A DNA stretch of 10,138 nucleotides from Larix sibirica. Lineage: Eukaryota; Streptophyta; Pinopsida; Pinales; Pinaceae. A program made the position numbers and the translations under genes. Positions within the stretch are counted from its first letter, which is position 1. Each line of letters opens with the position of its first letter. Positions 1-7,497 of this stretch are shown piece after piece. Where the stretch lies: positions 56,515-66,652 of the forward strand of contig NWUY0300008658.1 in NCBI GenBank assembly GCA_004151065.3, in the 5' to 3' direction. The notes under the pieces were generated by a model. The model searched no databases. It was not told the origin of the DNA and saw only the letters and a program-made list of their open reading frames with translations.

Positions 1-287
1 CCCCCCTTGGCTTCATTAGGAGTTCTTCCTAAACAGAGGAGTTGAGTGTCGAGAGGCAGTATCTCAACTCGAAACTTGCCCCCAAAACGCACCCAAGCAA
101 ATTGAATATTTATGTTGCGATAACACCCAGGTGCATGTTCTGGCGGCAACAGTAACTACTACTAATAACTGATGTAATATCACACTATCATTTTGAAAAT
201 AGATAGATAGTTTGGTAGAATTTCATTAATATTATTTCTAGCCATAAAATGCTAAGACATTTCCATATGGATTTAGAAGTCAAGTAT
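1..287. other. 5' flanking non-coding DNA
   Basis: No frame on either strand gives a protein I recognise, and open stretches are short. The part from about 150 to 287 is AT-rich and contains a short GATA-type run near 201-212. An inverted repeat at 39-70 is listed separately. This stretch lies outside the proposed LINE-A insertion and is best read as the pre-insertion sequence at the target. I see no promoter or RNA gene that I can support. Confidence 0.5.
39..70. repeat. short perfect inverted repeat (8-bp arms)
   Basis: GAGTTGAG at 39-46 is repeated as its exact reverse complement CTCAACTC at 63-70, with a 16-nt spacer. The arms do not extend further inward or outward. It could form a small hairpin, but there is no adjacent gene or T-run that would make it a terminator, and an 8-bp match may be chance. 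Confidence 0.35.
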
Positions 288-295
288 TCACCTCC
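288..295 (+). repeat. putative 5' target-site duplication of LINE-A
   Basis: TCACCTCC here is identical to the 8 bases directly after the A-tail of LINE-A (7498-7505). Target-primed reverse transcription of L1 elements normally leaves such direct repeats, and this copy sits about 0.2 kb before the first plausible ORF1 ATG, where a plant L1 5' end is expected. Beyond 8 bases the two sites match only with an indel, so the repeat is short for an L1. Confidence 0.55.
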
Positions 296-504
296 AATTA
301 TGGGGGTCAAGGTGGAGTCTCAATTGAGAGGAGATGTGGAGGAAGACAGTGATAAGAAGGGGAAAGGTTCATACTAGGGTTTAGAGCAGCCGATAGCAAG
401 AAGGTAGTAGAGTAGTGCGAAACGCTAATAGAGTAGCAACGCAGAGGCCTCAAGATGGGGGTGGAGACGAGGGTGATCCACACCCCTCCCACGCAGATAA
501 ACGA
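296..504 (+). other. LINE-A 5' leader (putative 5' UTR)
   Basis: This is a purine-rich, G-rich stretch between the proposed insertion boundary and the first in-frame ATG of ORF1 at 505. It contains several stops in the ORF1 frame, the last a TAG at 412-414. An internal promoter is expected here in a full-length L1, but I cannot point to a specific motif. A frame parallel to ORF1 is open from 415 (GTG), so translation could begin a little earlier than 505. Confidence 0.45.
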
Positions 505-1203
505 ATGGGGACACATATAGAAATGGATATGGATTCCTCACTGGGGATGGGAGGAGAAGGAACGAGCAGGAGTACAGACCAGCAAGGAAAGACAAGAGAG
601 AGCATAAAAACTAGGCAATGCATGCCGAAGACTACCACGATCCCCTCCGTCGGAATCAAATCGGAAGGACTAAGAGCACACATCCAATCTATGAAGGATC
701 ACGCGTTGATAGGAAAATTCATGGGGATATGGCCAGTTGAGAAGGCCCTCACATGGTGGATTAATGGAATGTGGAAACCAAAGGGACATTATGACCTGTA
801 GCTTGGCGCAAAGGGTTTTTTCACTGTGATTTTCTTCAATCTAGATGGTCGAAACAGAATAATGGATGGAGGCCCCTATTTCCTTAACTCCATGAGACTG
901 TTTCTAAGACCTTCGATAGATAGATTCAACCCAGATAAAGATGACTTAATGGTAGATCTGATATGGATAAGGATGTATTCTCTTCTAGTAGAGTATTGGA
1001 GGGAAGAAATTATAGAAGACCTGGGCAATACGATAGGATCCTTTGTAAAAGCATCTTAGCAAACAAAATCCATGAGATACACATATTATGCACAAATATG
1101 TGTGTATATGGATTTGTCAAAAGACTTGCTAGAAGCAATCAATCTCACATGGGACAATGAGGAATGGAGACAACCGCAGGATTACAAACATGTCCCATTT
1201 CGA

Positions 1204-1245
1204 TGTCAGCGATGCCACAAACATGGACATTTATTTAGGGATGGC
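1204..1245 (+). other. degenerate CCHC zinc knuckle in LINE-A ORF1
   Basis: The segment CQRCHKHGHLFRDG follows the C-x2-C-x4-H-x4-C spacing of the knuckle found after DUF4283 in plant LINE ORF1. Cys codons are at 1204 and 1213 and the His codon at 1228. The fourth ligand position (1243-1245, GGC) codes Gly where Cys is expected, a change explained by one T-to-G substitution in TGC. The knuckle should bind zinc poorly or not at all. Confidence 0.8.
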
Positions 1246-1858
1246 CCCCAAAATACACCATCGGTGCAAAACAAGAATAAGGAAGGAAAATATGCAAAGG
1301 GATATACCAGATTTAGCAGCAGAAAGAGGCATGGAAAGAGAGGACTGGCACTGGAAATCCATAAAAAAAAACCCAAACAACAAACAGATTCGAGGCTCTA
1401 AATCAAGATCCGGAGAATATTAAGGCGACTGAAAGCAAGGAGGAGAAAGGGGAAACGGTCCACCAAGAAAAAGGGGAGAAAGAAGTCAGGGAAAGCACAG
1501 ATGATCCATGAGAGAATGAGGATGAGGACATGCAAACTGAAGATGTGAAGGACTTAGAGATAGGGGACCTGGACCTAAAAGGAATAGAAAATTCCTGCAC
1601 AAACCTAGAAAATGGATACATAAAATCGCAACAAGTCTGTCTACTAGGAGAGGCTATTCTCAAAACGAATCCGACCAAGAACTTGGGAGTGGCAACGGAG
1701 AATCTGAAAGAAAGTGAAGGAAAAAGAAAAGGCATCAAGAAGAAGAGATGTAGAAGAACAAATAGATAGAGAATCAGGGATGTAGGAGAAAAGCTGGTGG
1801 CATCGGGACAATACCTGACCATAAAAGAAGCTTTTCAAGCTATAACCAAAAACCTACA

Positions 1859-1862
1859 ATGA
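1859..1862 (+). promoter_or_regulatory. ATGA stop/start overlap of ORF1 and ORF2 (LINE-A)
   Basis: The ORF1 tail frame ends with TGA at 1860-1862 and the ORF2 endonuclease begins with ATG at 1859-1861, so the two share two bases (TG). The start is fixed by the endonuclease N-terminus, MRLVSWNIR, directly after it. Stop/start overlaps support termination-reinitiation in some non-LTR retrotransposons; applying that here is inference. LINE-B has the matching arrangement at 9071-9074. Confidence 0.7.
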
Positions 1863-2177
1863 GACTTGTGTCATGGAACATAAGAGACTTGAACAGCCTG
1901 AGGAAAAGAAGGATTATGAGAAGGAAAGTTGACAATGAGAAACCCGCAGTATTGATGCTGCAAGAAACCAAATGCTCTGAGGAAGAATTGAAACTAATGG
2001 GGAGAAAGATTTGGAAAAATAGCGAAGTAATAGCAATAGATGCGATGAGAACAGTGGGGGGCATAGCGATATGGTGGAAACCGCAAGAGGTAAGCCTTTC
2101 AAATTTTGTAGCATCTAAAGACATAATCTTTGCTGAATTTCATGTCATAGGAACCAGTGTAAGGGGAATACTATCCA

Positions 2178-2187
2178 ATATATATAT
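2178..2187 (+). repeat. (AT)5 dinucleotide run causing a frameshift
   Basis: Five AT units lie inside the endonuclease motif that reads NIYGPSQ in the family. One unit fewer would join frame 2 upstream directly to frame 1 downstream, so a one-unit gain is the likely cause of the shift. The ORF as it stands runs into TGA at 2207-2209. Confidence 0.7.
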
Positions 2188-2562
2188 GGCCCATCTCAAG
2201 CGAGTTTGATGGAGGAGTTCTTAAAGTCGATGGAAGACTTATACAATTGGGTAGAGCAGAAAAATTGGATTATAGGGGGAGATTTCAATCTTATTAGAAA
2301 TCTAGATGAAAAATGGGGAGGACAGAGGACTTTAAATAACACAAGCCACATATTTGGGGAAATAATTGATAACCTGCAGCTAGTAGATGTCAAAATTTAT
2401 AATAGCATGCATACCTGGAACAAAAAAAGATCGGGAGAAAGACAAATTGTGCCAAGATTTGACAAATTTTTGGTATCATAATCTATAATGATGGGGGGTG
2501 GAGATATCTCAACACTAGTACTACCCACAGCAGGATTCAAACATTGGTCGATTAGTCTAACC

Positions 2563-3224
2563 CGGGGAATAATTGGAAAACACTTAAAAAGACCTTTTAG
2601 GTTTTAACAAATTTGGCTCACTCATTCGGATTTCTCAGAAAGGATTAAGCAGTGGTGGGATGAATTTGATTCACCGGTAGGATCCATAATGTATAAGTTT
2701 CAACAAAACATAAATATATCAAAGAAAATTTTTTAAAATGGAACAAAGAAACGTTTGGAAATATATTCTAGGAAAAGAGAAAACTAGAAAATCAGATGGA
2801 GAATGTGCAGAGAGAAATCATGGAGAAGGGATATAGCGAGGACATTAGAAGCAGGGAAGCAAACCTTACAGAGCAGTTGGGAATAAGAGAGAACCAAGAA
2901 TAAATACCATGGAAGCAAAAATACAGTAATGTGTGGCTCAAGGAGGGTGGTCAAAACATGATATTCTTCCACCGGTCAGTGGTCCAATATAGACAATAGA
3001 ATCGAATAGTTCGCTTGAAAACGGAGGAAGCTGGAAACATTGTTGAGACTCAGGAGGATATAGAGAAGGAACTAAAAATGTACTTTAAGGAAATTTTGGA
3101 AGAGCAAGTCCCATATATGAGTCACTTCATTGATAAAGTGACCCAAAACATACTGACTCTGATCACCCCGAAACACAACCATCTTCTTATGAGGTCGATC
3201 GAGATGCTAGAGCTCGAAGAAGCG
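2563..3224 (+). pseudogene. endonuclease-RT linker of LINE-A ORF2
   Basis: This is the charged, helical linker between endonuclease and reverse transcriptase, with the typical order WWDEFDSPVGSIMYKFQQ, LKWNKETFGNIF, WLKEGGQN and FFHRSVVQ segments. It is the most damaged part of ORF2: TAA at 2605, a lost base in the A-run near 2705-2710, TAG at 2769, TAA at 2901 and TAG at 2997. From 3003 the frame is open to 3380. Many Glu, Lys and Gln residues suggest a coiled coil between about 2770 and 2900. Confidence 0.75.
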
Positions 3225-4170
3225 GTGAAATCCATGGAAAAGGGGAATGCACCAGGCCCGAATGGGTTCACTACGAATGCTTTTCATTCGTGTTTGGATG
3301 TGATGAAGGAGGAGGTTCTGGAAATCATGGAAGACTCTAGAAGAACAGGGGGATTGCTTCAGGCATTCAACTCAACCTTTTAATGCTAATTCCGAAGGAG
3401 AATGGAGCAGACCAGCCAAACAAATTCAGGCCAATAGCACTTTGTAATGTCATCCTAAAGATAATAACAAAGGTTATCGCCAATAAACTAAACCATTAAT
3501 GCACATATTGATATCCCCTGAACAGGCAGGATTCATGGAAGGAAGACAGATCTTGGACGGGATATTATTAACCCATGGAGTAATACACTCACTAAAAGTA
3601 TCCAAACGCCCAGGAATGTTGATTAAGTTAGACTTGTCTAAATCCTATGACAAGCTAAGATGGCAGTTCATGGATAGGATGCTACAAGCTTTTGGCTTCC
3701 AAGAAAGATGGGTAAGATGGATTCTACAGTTATCTTCCTCAGCCTTTCTTTCCATCTTAATCAATGGCACACCCTCCGCCACCTTCAAATCCTCCAGAGG
3801 ACTCAAACAAGGGGATCCACTATCCACATTTATGTTTGTGATTATAGCAGAAGGATTAGGCCAGTCCATAAAAGCAGGGGTGCAAAATAGCAAAATTCAT
3901 GGATTAAATCTACATGGAGAAGCTCACAGCGATTCACACCAACAATTTTATGATGATACCATGCTAATGGGGAAATCCTCTGTTAAGGAAGCACGCTCAA
4001 TAAAGCAAGCATTGGAAGAATTTTTGCAGGCTAGCGGGCTCAAGGTGAATAAAGATAAATCCCGGGTATTTTTTCTTAATACCCCCATAGAAACTAGAAG
4101 AAATATTCTTATAATTTTAGAATTTCAAGTGGGATACTTCCCTTCAAAATATCTTGGAACACCCCTATCA
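3225..4170 (+). pseudogene. reverse transcriptase domain of LINE-A ORF2
   Basis: RNA-dependent DNA polymerase of the L1 clade. In order: GNAPGPNGF (3243-3269, where relatives have GPDGF), a KFRPIALCNV segment in frame 2, ISPEQAGFMEGRQ, motif A as KLDLSKSYDKL with catalytic Asp at 3631-3633, the SRGLKQGDPLS segment, the palm motif FYDD with its two Asp at 3952-3957, and KDKSRVFF then YLGTPL. From 3499 to 4581 there are 360 codons without a stop. Single-base losses at 3381 and 3497 break the N-terminal part. The palm box reads FYDD where most plant L1 copies I know of have FADD. Catalytic aspartates are all present, so this is the best preserved domain. Confidence 0.93.
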
Positions 4171-5066
4171 GACTTGGTAATAAAGAAGGTTTCATGGAAA
4201 TATTTAATAGATAAAATGCAAGCAAAACTATCTATTTGGACTTTAAGATCCTTAAATCTGCTAGGAATATTGGTCCTGGTGCAATTGGTACTACAATTCT
4301 TACCAATGTACCTCTTCTCAGTTTTAGCAACTCCTAAGGCAGTGATGAAAAAAATAAGAGACCTCCAAAGATCCTTCTTGTGGGGTGGATCAGACGACAA
4401 TAAAAAATGGTCATTGGTAGGATGGAAGACGTTGTGCACCCCTGAAATGTTGGGAGTCTTAGGGCTCAGGGATCTGGTGGTAAGCAACGAAGTATTGGGA
4501 GCCAAGATTTGGTGGCGGTGGGTTACTTACACTAATGAACTGTGGGCTCAATTGTGGCAAGAAAAATATACGAAGGACTAGGAAAAAACAATCTTATTTG
4601 TTATGATGAAGAAAAACCAGGATCACACATATGGAGAGCAGCACAGGAATAGAAAGATTGTCCAACAATACAGTTTCTGGGAAATACATAATGGAGTCTT
4701 TCCTATTTCTTCAAGGACTCGTGGCAATAACTCCCTAGTCTGACCGATACCGCCAAGGTACGAATGTTGCAAGTAAATCTGGAAGATAATGCCATAATAA
4801 GGGTGAGGGAGATGTGGGAGGCAGATAACCCATATGGACCTTATGAGAGGTGGATAGAAAAGGCATGGTGGCAGAGTTGGAGCCCATAGGAAAATGTCCA
4901 AGCACTGATGGATAATATCCAAAAGCTGAAAATTAAAATCCATTTGGAGCAGGACAAGCTTCTATGGGGGGATTCTCAAACAAGATCCTTGAATATCAAA
5001 GAAGCAACCTATCTCCATCCAGTATATAATCAATTACCAAAATATCCCAAATGGGGGGGAAATTGG
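4171..5066 (+). pseudogene. thumb / connection region of LINE-A ORF2
   Basis: This follows the RT palm and carries the segments usual in plant LINEs: LFSVLATPKAVMKKI, RSFLWGG, KWSLVGWKTLC, GLRDL, ALGAK-like (VLGAK here) and WWRWVT. It is intact to TAG 4579-4581, which falls where relatives have Trp, then changes to frame 3 in the A6 run at 4583-4588. TAG at 4650, TAA at 4728 and TAG at 4887 follow. It shows the local frame-1 detour at about 4648-4700 noted for ORF2. Confidence 0.75.
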
Positions 5067-5426
5067 AAAGCCAAACTGTGGCCAAAGGTCACACTCTTTA
5101 TCTGGCTCCTAATAAGAAGACAAATTCTAACATGGGAAAACCTTTTGAAGAGAGTATTCATAGGCCATGCCTAGGGCAACATGTGCAATTTGGACGGGGA
5201 AACAACAGACCACCTACTGGAAGGCTGTGAATTCTCCTCAACACTTTGGGAGAAGGGAGAGACGATATTTCGCAGACAACTCAGAAGTGACGGAAATCTA
5301 GGGAAATCCATTGTTGAATGGAAAGAGAAACCATACAATAATACCATATTGAACTGCATCTGGGAACTCTTTCCGAGATTTCTGGTATGGGAAGTTCGGA
5401 AAGAGAGGAATAGACGTATTTTTTAA
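5067..5426 (+). pseudogene. zf-RVT zinc-binding domain of LINE-A ORF2
   Basis: The zf-RVT domain occurs only in plant LINE-type reverse transcriptases, after the RT. It is recognised by LWPKVTLFIWLLIRRQILTWENLLKR, broken here in citation for length, then MCNLDGETTDHLLEGC. A TAG at 5172-5174 interrupts it in the same frame. The first Cys of the expected C-x2-C pair is present, while the second reads Asp and a few residues seem missing; the downstream His and Cys ligands (DHLLEGC) remain. The following WELFPRFLVWEVRKERNRRIF-like stretch links to RNase H and ends at TAA 5424-5426. Confidence 0.8.
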
Positions 5427-6271
5427 GGAAAAAGAAGAAAGGAAGAATAAATATAGATAAAAGTAAAGGGGAATATCAAAGAAACTCTAAAGCTATCAAA
5501 GTGGGAGACCAAAGATGCTCAAGACAAGGTTGATGAAAGAAGAATACTACAGGACTGGGGAATCCATGCCACCCCAGAAACCATAGAAATAGGAAGACAA
5601 AGAACTTGGAATATCAACAATCCAGAGAATTGGCAAAATCCACAGGAAGGTTCCTTTAAATTGAATTTCGATGTAGCATCGAAAGGAAAATCAGGATTAG
5701 CAGGATTCAGGGGGGGCATTAGAAATCATCATAGAGAAATAGTAGGCCTCGTATGGGGAAATATTGGGGAAGCTACCAATAACATGGCAGAGTTGGACGA
5801 GCTGATCAATGGGATGTGATGGGTGATAAGGCAGGGCTGGACACTAGCAATCATAGAAGGGGATTCCAAGATCATAATTAATATGGCTACAAGACTACAA
5901 TCAGGGACGCCAGTCACCAAAGTAGGGAAAATTGGCGCTTAGAAGAAAGCCTAAACCAGCTTACAAACCTACTAAGCAATGCACTAGTAGTGGTATTTAG
6001 TCACGTCAAGAGGAAGACTAACAAGTTAGAAAACTATGTGGCAAACCATGGAATCAAAGAAAGAGATCCCATCAAGGAGCTAACGTGGGAAGCGATAGAG
6101 GAAGGCGAGCTCCAAAAAAAATGTCAATTCCTAGCATCCAGAGACATGGAATCCCCAGATGCGGGTGAGAATACGGACAGATGGCCACATGCAAGGTGTA
6201 ACGTGGCACGGGAAGGACAAGGGGGGGTGCCTCGGGAGGACACTCCACCTGGCGACAGTCAGGGCGATTAA
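5427..6271 (+). pseudogene. RNase H domain (plant L1 archaeal-like type) and C-terminal tail of LINE-A ORF2
   Basis: RNase H would degrade the RNA strand of the cDNA hybrid. After a linker with TAA 5448 and TAG 5454, the domain starts at about 5655 with FKLNFDVAS (first Asp 5670-5672), continues with TNNMAELDEL (Glu 5790-5792) and EGDSKIIINMA (Asp 5862-5864), and ends with FSHVKRKTNKLENYVANHG. In relatives this last segment carries an Asp in an AD pair; here the codon at 6032-6034 is AAC, Asn. TGA at 5817 follows NGM, and a lost T at about 5932 moves the frame from 3 to 2. A hydrophilic tail with Gly, Pro and Asp continues to TAA 6269-6271. Acquisition of such an RNase H by plant L1 elements is established; the assignment to that type here rests on motif order only. 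Confidence 0.85.
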
Positions 6272-6320
6272 TATCCAATGCATGCGAGGAGGGTGGTAGA
6301 AGGGGAAGAAGGGCGACTAA

Positions 6321-7103
6321 GGAAGTGGGCATTTAAAAATACATGACAATTTGGGAACAGACCGCATAGAGGAGAAGACCTGTAGGCTGCGTGAAATTGT
6401 GGTGAGGATCGATGAGTTTAACACTGGAGTGATAACCAAGAGGGATGAGGACGAGATGGGACAAGAGGTTAAGAGTAACATTAAACACTACCTTAATTAC
6501 AACAGAGAAGGAATGATGATGGCCATGGATGACATCAATGCAGGTGATCCAGTAGGAAATTGTATAAAGAACTAGGCCGAGAAGGCCAAAGAATTGAAGC
6601 CAATTGAAGTGTTGTATGTGCAAAGAAGGTTGGATGAGGTCACGATGGCTTCCCGCCTGTGTATGAGAGGTCATCGAGGGGGGAGAGGTCGTAGCAAGCG
6701 GAGGGAGGAGGAATTTGAAAATTATGAAGAACCTATGGAAGGGATCCCCCTCCATATCGACGAAACCGTCACAATTATGGAGGAAGAAGAGAAACAGAGG
6801 CGGGTAGAAGAGAACGAGATGGAAGCAAGGTTGAATCCATACTGGATAATGAGGAAGATGTTGATGCAGACCATGATGGAAAGGGAAATTTTTAGCGACC
6901 TAGTTACACAGGTCCTCTCCAACCTCAAAGAAGACATGATGCAAAACTTGGTTGATATGGAAGGAGTTCTTGAACTTTCCAAATCACCCTTCGGTACGAG
7001 CAATTTGAAGAAATAGTCGTCTCCTTCCAATCTAGTGGCATCACCAGAACATGAGGAGAACCCTCCACAGGGAGGACCATCATCTGCAGCTGGAGAAGGG
7101 TAA
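6321..7103 (+). pseudogene. candidate ORF3 downstream of ORF2: charged, RGG-containing hypothetical protein
   Basis: I do not recognise a family. Frame 3 runs 260 codons to TAA 7101-7103 with only two internal stops, TAG 6573-6575 and TAG 7014-7016; about ten would be expected by chance. The conceptual protein has a Glu/Asp/Arg-rich N-terminal part, an Arg-Gly-rich basic patch (RGHRGGRGRSKRREEEF, about 6667-6717), a Met- and Glu-rich helical part, and a Ser/Pro/Gly-rich end. It lies inside the LINE-A boundaries, just 3' of ORF2. No ATG opens it cleanly: an ATG at 6282 is in frame but followed by TAG 6297 and TAA 6318. It could be a third ORF, an ORF2 extension lost by frameshift, or a captured host fragment. 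Base composition changes sharply to T/G-rich just after the final stop, which supports coding before it. Confidence 0.5.
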
Positions 7104-7489
7104 GAGTTTGGTCGTGATGGTTTGTTTCTTGTTTTTTTTTTATGGTTTGGGATAGCTCGGGGTGGTATGTTTTGTGGGAAGATCTTGTAATGGCCGTGTG
7201 CCAGTTCTTTTGGCTACCATGTTTTGGACGGGTGTCTAGTCAGGGAAAGGACATGTTTTGGGAGGATAGTAAGTCCATGCAATGTATTCTGGGGAAACCG
7301 TATGAAGCCAATTTTGGCACCCTTTTATGAATTATTGTATATGATGTCATGGGAATGGGGAGAGAAACATCAGCTAAGAGGTGGGAAACCTGGTAAAAAG
7401 AAGGACCTCGGTCTGAAAAGACCATTTTTGCAATACTATGTACAATTACTGTTTCTAAATTTTAATAAAATGATACGATACTTACTCAC
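7104..7489 (+). other. LINE-A 3' UTR
   Basis: The sequence changes here from purine-rich to T/G-rich, with a T10 run at 7132-7141 and repeated TGG/TTTTG steps. Open frames inside it are short and do not resemble proteins. Length and composition fit the 3' UTR of plant L1 elements, which the ORF2 protein recognises for priming. It ends with a poly(A) signal and the A tail. Confidence 0.7.
7464..7469 (+). promoter_or_regulatory. AATAAA polyadenylation signal of LINE-A
   Basis: A canonical AATAAA lies 20 bases before the first A of the tail at 7490, the normal distance for a cleavage signal. Its position at the very end of the element supports the 3' boundary. Confidence 0.75.
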
Positions 7490-7497
7490 AAAAAAAA
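7490..7497 (+). repeat. A8 tail at the 3' end of LINE-A
   Basis: Eight consecutive A residues follow TTACTCAC and are directly followed by the second copy of the flanking direct repeat. This is the expected footprint of priming on a polyadenylated RNA. The tail is short, as is common in older insertions. Confidence 0.8.

Larger units (their letters stand above)
505..1862 (+). pseudogene. LINE-A ORF1 pseudogene: DUF4283 / zinc-knuckle RNA-binding protein
   Basis: ORF1 proteins of plant L1 elements bind the element RNA and form its ribonucleoprotein. The frame is open from 415 but has its first ATG at 505. A DUF4283-type domain lies at about 685-1160, recognised by ALIGKFMGIWP, the GGPYF segment, RFNPDKDDL and the VYMDLSKDL segment. 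A knuckle follows at 1204-1245, then a charged, low-complexity Glu/Lys-rich tail containing an NRFEAL-like segment. Breaks: TAG at 799-801 and at 1057-1059, a frame change from frame 1 to frame 3 in the A9 run at 1363-1371, TGA at 1509-1511 and TAG at 1767-1769. After these the frame runs to TGA 1860-1862, which overlaps the ORF2 ATG. The domain call is strong. The exact start is uncertain because an in-frame stop sits only 90 bases upstream of the ATG. Confidence 0.85.
1859..2562 (+). pseudogene. AP-type endonuclease domain of LINE-A ORF2 (broken)
   Basis: An exonuclease-endonuclease-phosphatase fold enzyme that makes the first-strand nick. Visible motifs are SWNIRDLN at the N-terminus, LQETKCS with the metal-binding Glu, NIYGPSQ (after frame correction), GGDFNLI at about 2275-2292 with Asp and Asn intact, and the RFDKFLVS segment before a TAA at 2479. 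The last motif, SDHWPI in relatives, reads FKHWSI at 2536-2553, so the Asp partner of the catalytic His is Lys. The frame shifts at the (AT)5 run 2178-2187. The domain could not work even if the stops were read through. Confidence 0.88.
1859..6271 (+). pseudogene. LINE-A ORF2 pseudogene: endonuclease - reverse transcriptase - zf-RVT - RNase H polyprotein
   Basis: This is the enzymatic protein of an L1 element, which nicks genomic DNA and copies the RNA at the nick. Conceptual reading runs in frame 2 (1859-2187), frame 1 (to about 2705), frame 3 (to 3380), frame 2 (3383-3496), frame 1 (3499-4581), mostly frame 3 (4587-5930) and frame 2 (5933-6271). Besides the shifts there are stops at 2479, 2605, 2769, 2901, 2997, 4579, 4650, 4728, 4887, 5172, 5424, 5448, 5454 and 5817. 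Around 4648-4700 two further small shifts nearly cancel. The full length of about 1,470 codons fits plant L1 ORF2 with RNase H. The longest intact part is the reverse transcriptase core, 360 codons. The protein ends at TAA 6269-6271 after a hydrophilic tail beyond RNase H. Confidence 0.9.
296..7497 (+). mobile_element. LINE-A: near full-length, inactivated plant L1-clade non-LTR retrotransposon with RNase H
   Basis: The order of parts is that of a complete plant L1: leader, ORF1 (DUF4283 and zinc knuckle), ORF2 (AP endonuclease, reverse transcriptase, zf-RVT, RNase H), a 3' UTR with AATAAA, and an A8 tail at 7490-7497. There are no LTRs, integrase or protease. An 8-bp direct repeat flanks it. 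The + strand of the coding part is purine-rich. The copy is dead: about 20 stops lie in the conceptual reading frames and ORF2 changes frame at least seven times. Plant L1 elements with a C-terminal RNase H of archaeal-like type are known; a further frame after RNase H (6321-7103) is less expected. The 3' end is well defined by the A tail. The 5' end rests on the direct repeat and is less sure. Confidence 0.9.

Noticed and set aside
201-212. GATA-type microsatellite
   Set aside because: Only about three imperfect units; too short to call a repeat locus.
1403-1822. 139-codon minus-strand open frame rich in Ser, Phe and Leu
   Set aside because: It is the complement of the purine-rich Glu/Lys tail of LINE-A ORF1; purine-rich coding strands produce such open antisense frames.
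4125-4505. 126-codon minus-strand open frame
   Set aside because: It lies opposite the well-recognised thumb region of the LINE-A reverse transcriptase and has no family resemblance.
4623-4943. 106-codon minus-strand open frame
   Set aside because: Antisense to the connection region of ORF2, whose plus-strand segments are recognisable despite stops.
6333-6755. 140-codon minus-strand open frame with hydrophobic stretches
   Set aside because: It mirrors the candidate ORF3 on the plus strand; no motif, and the plus frame fits the element's orientation and the composition change at 7104.
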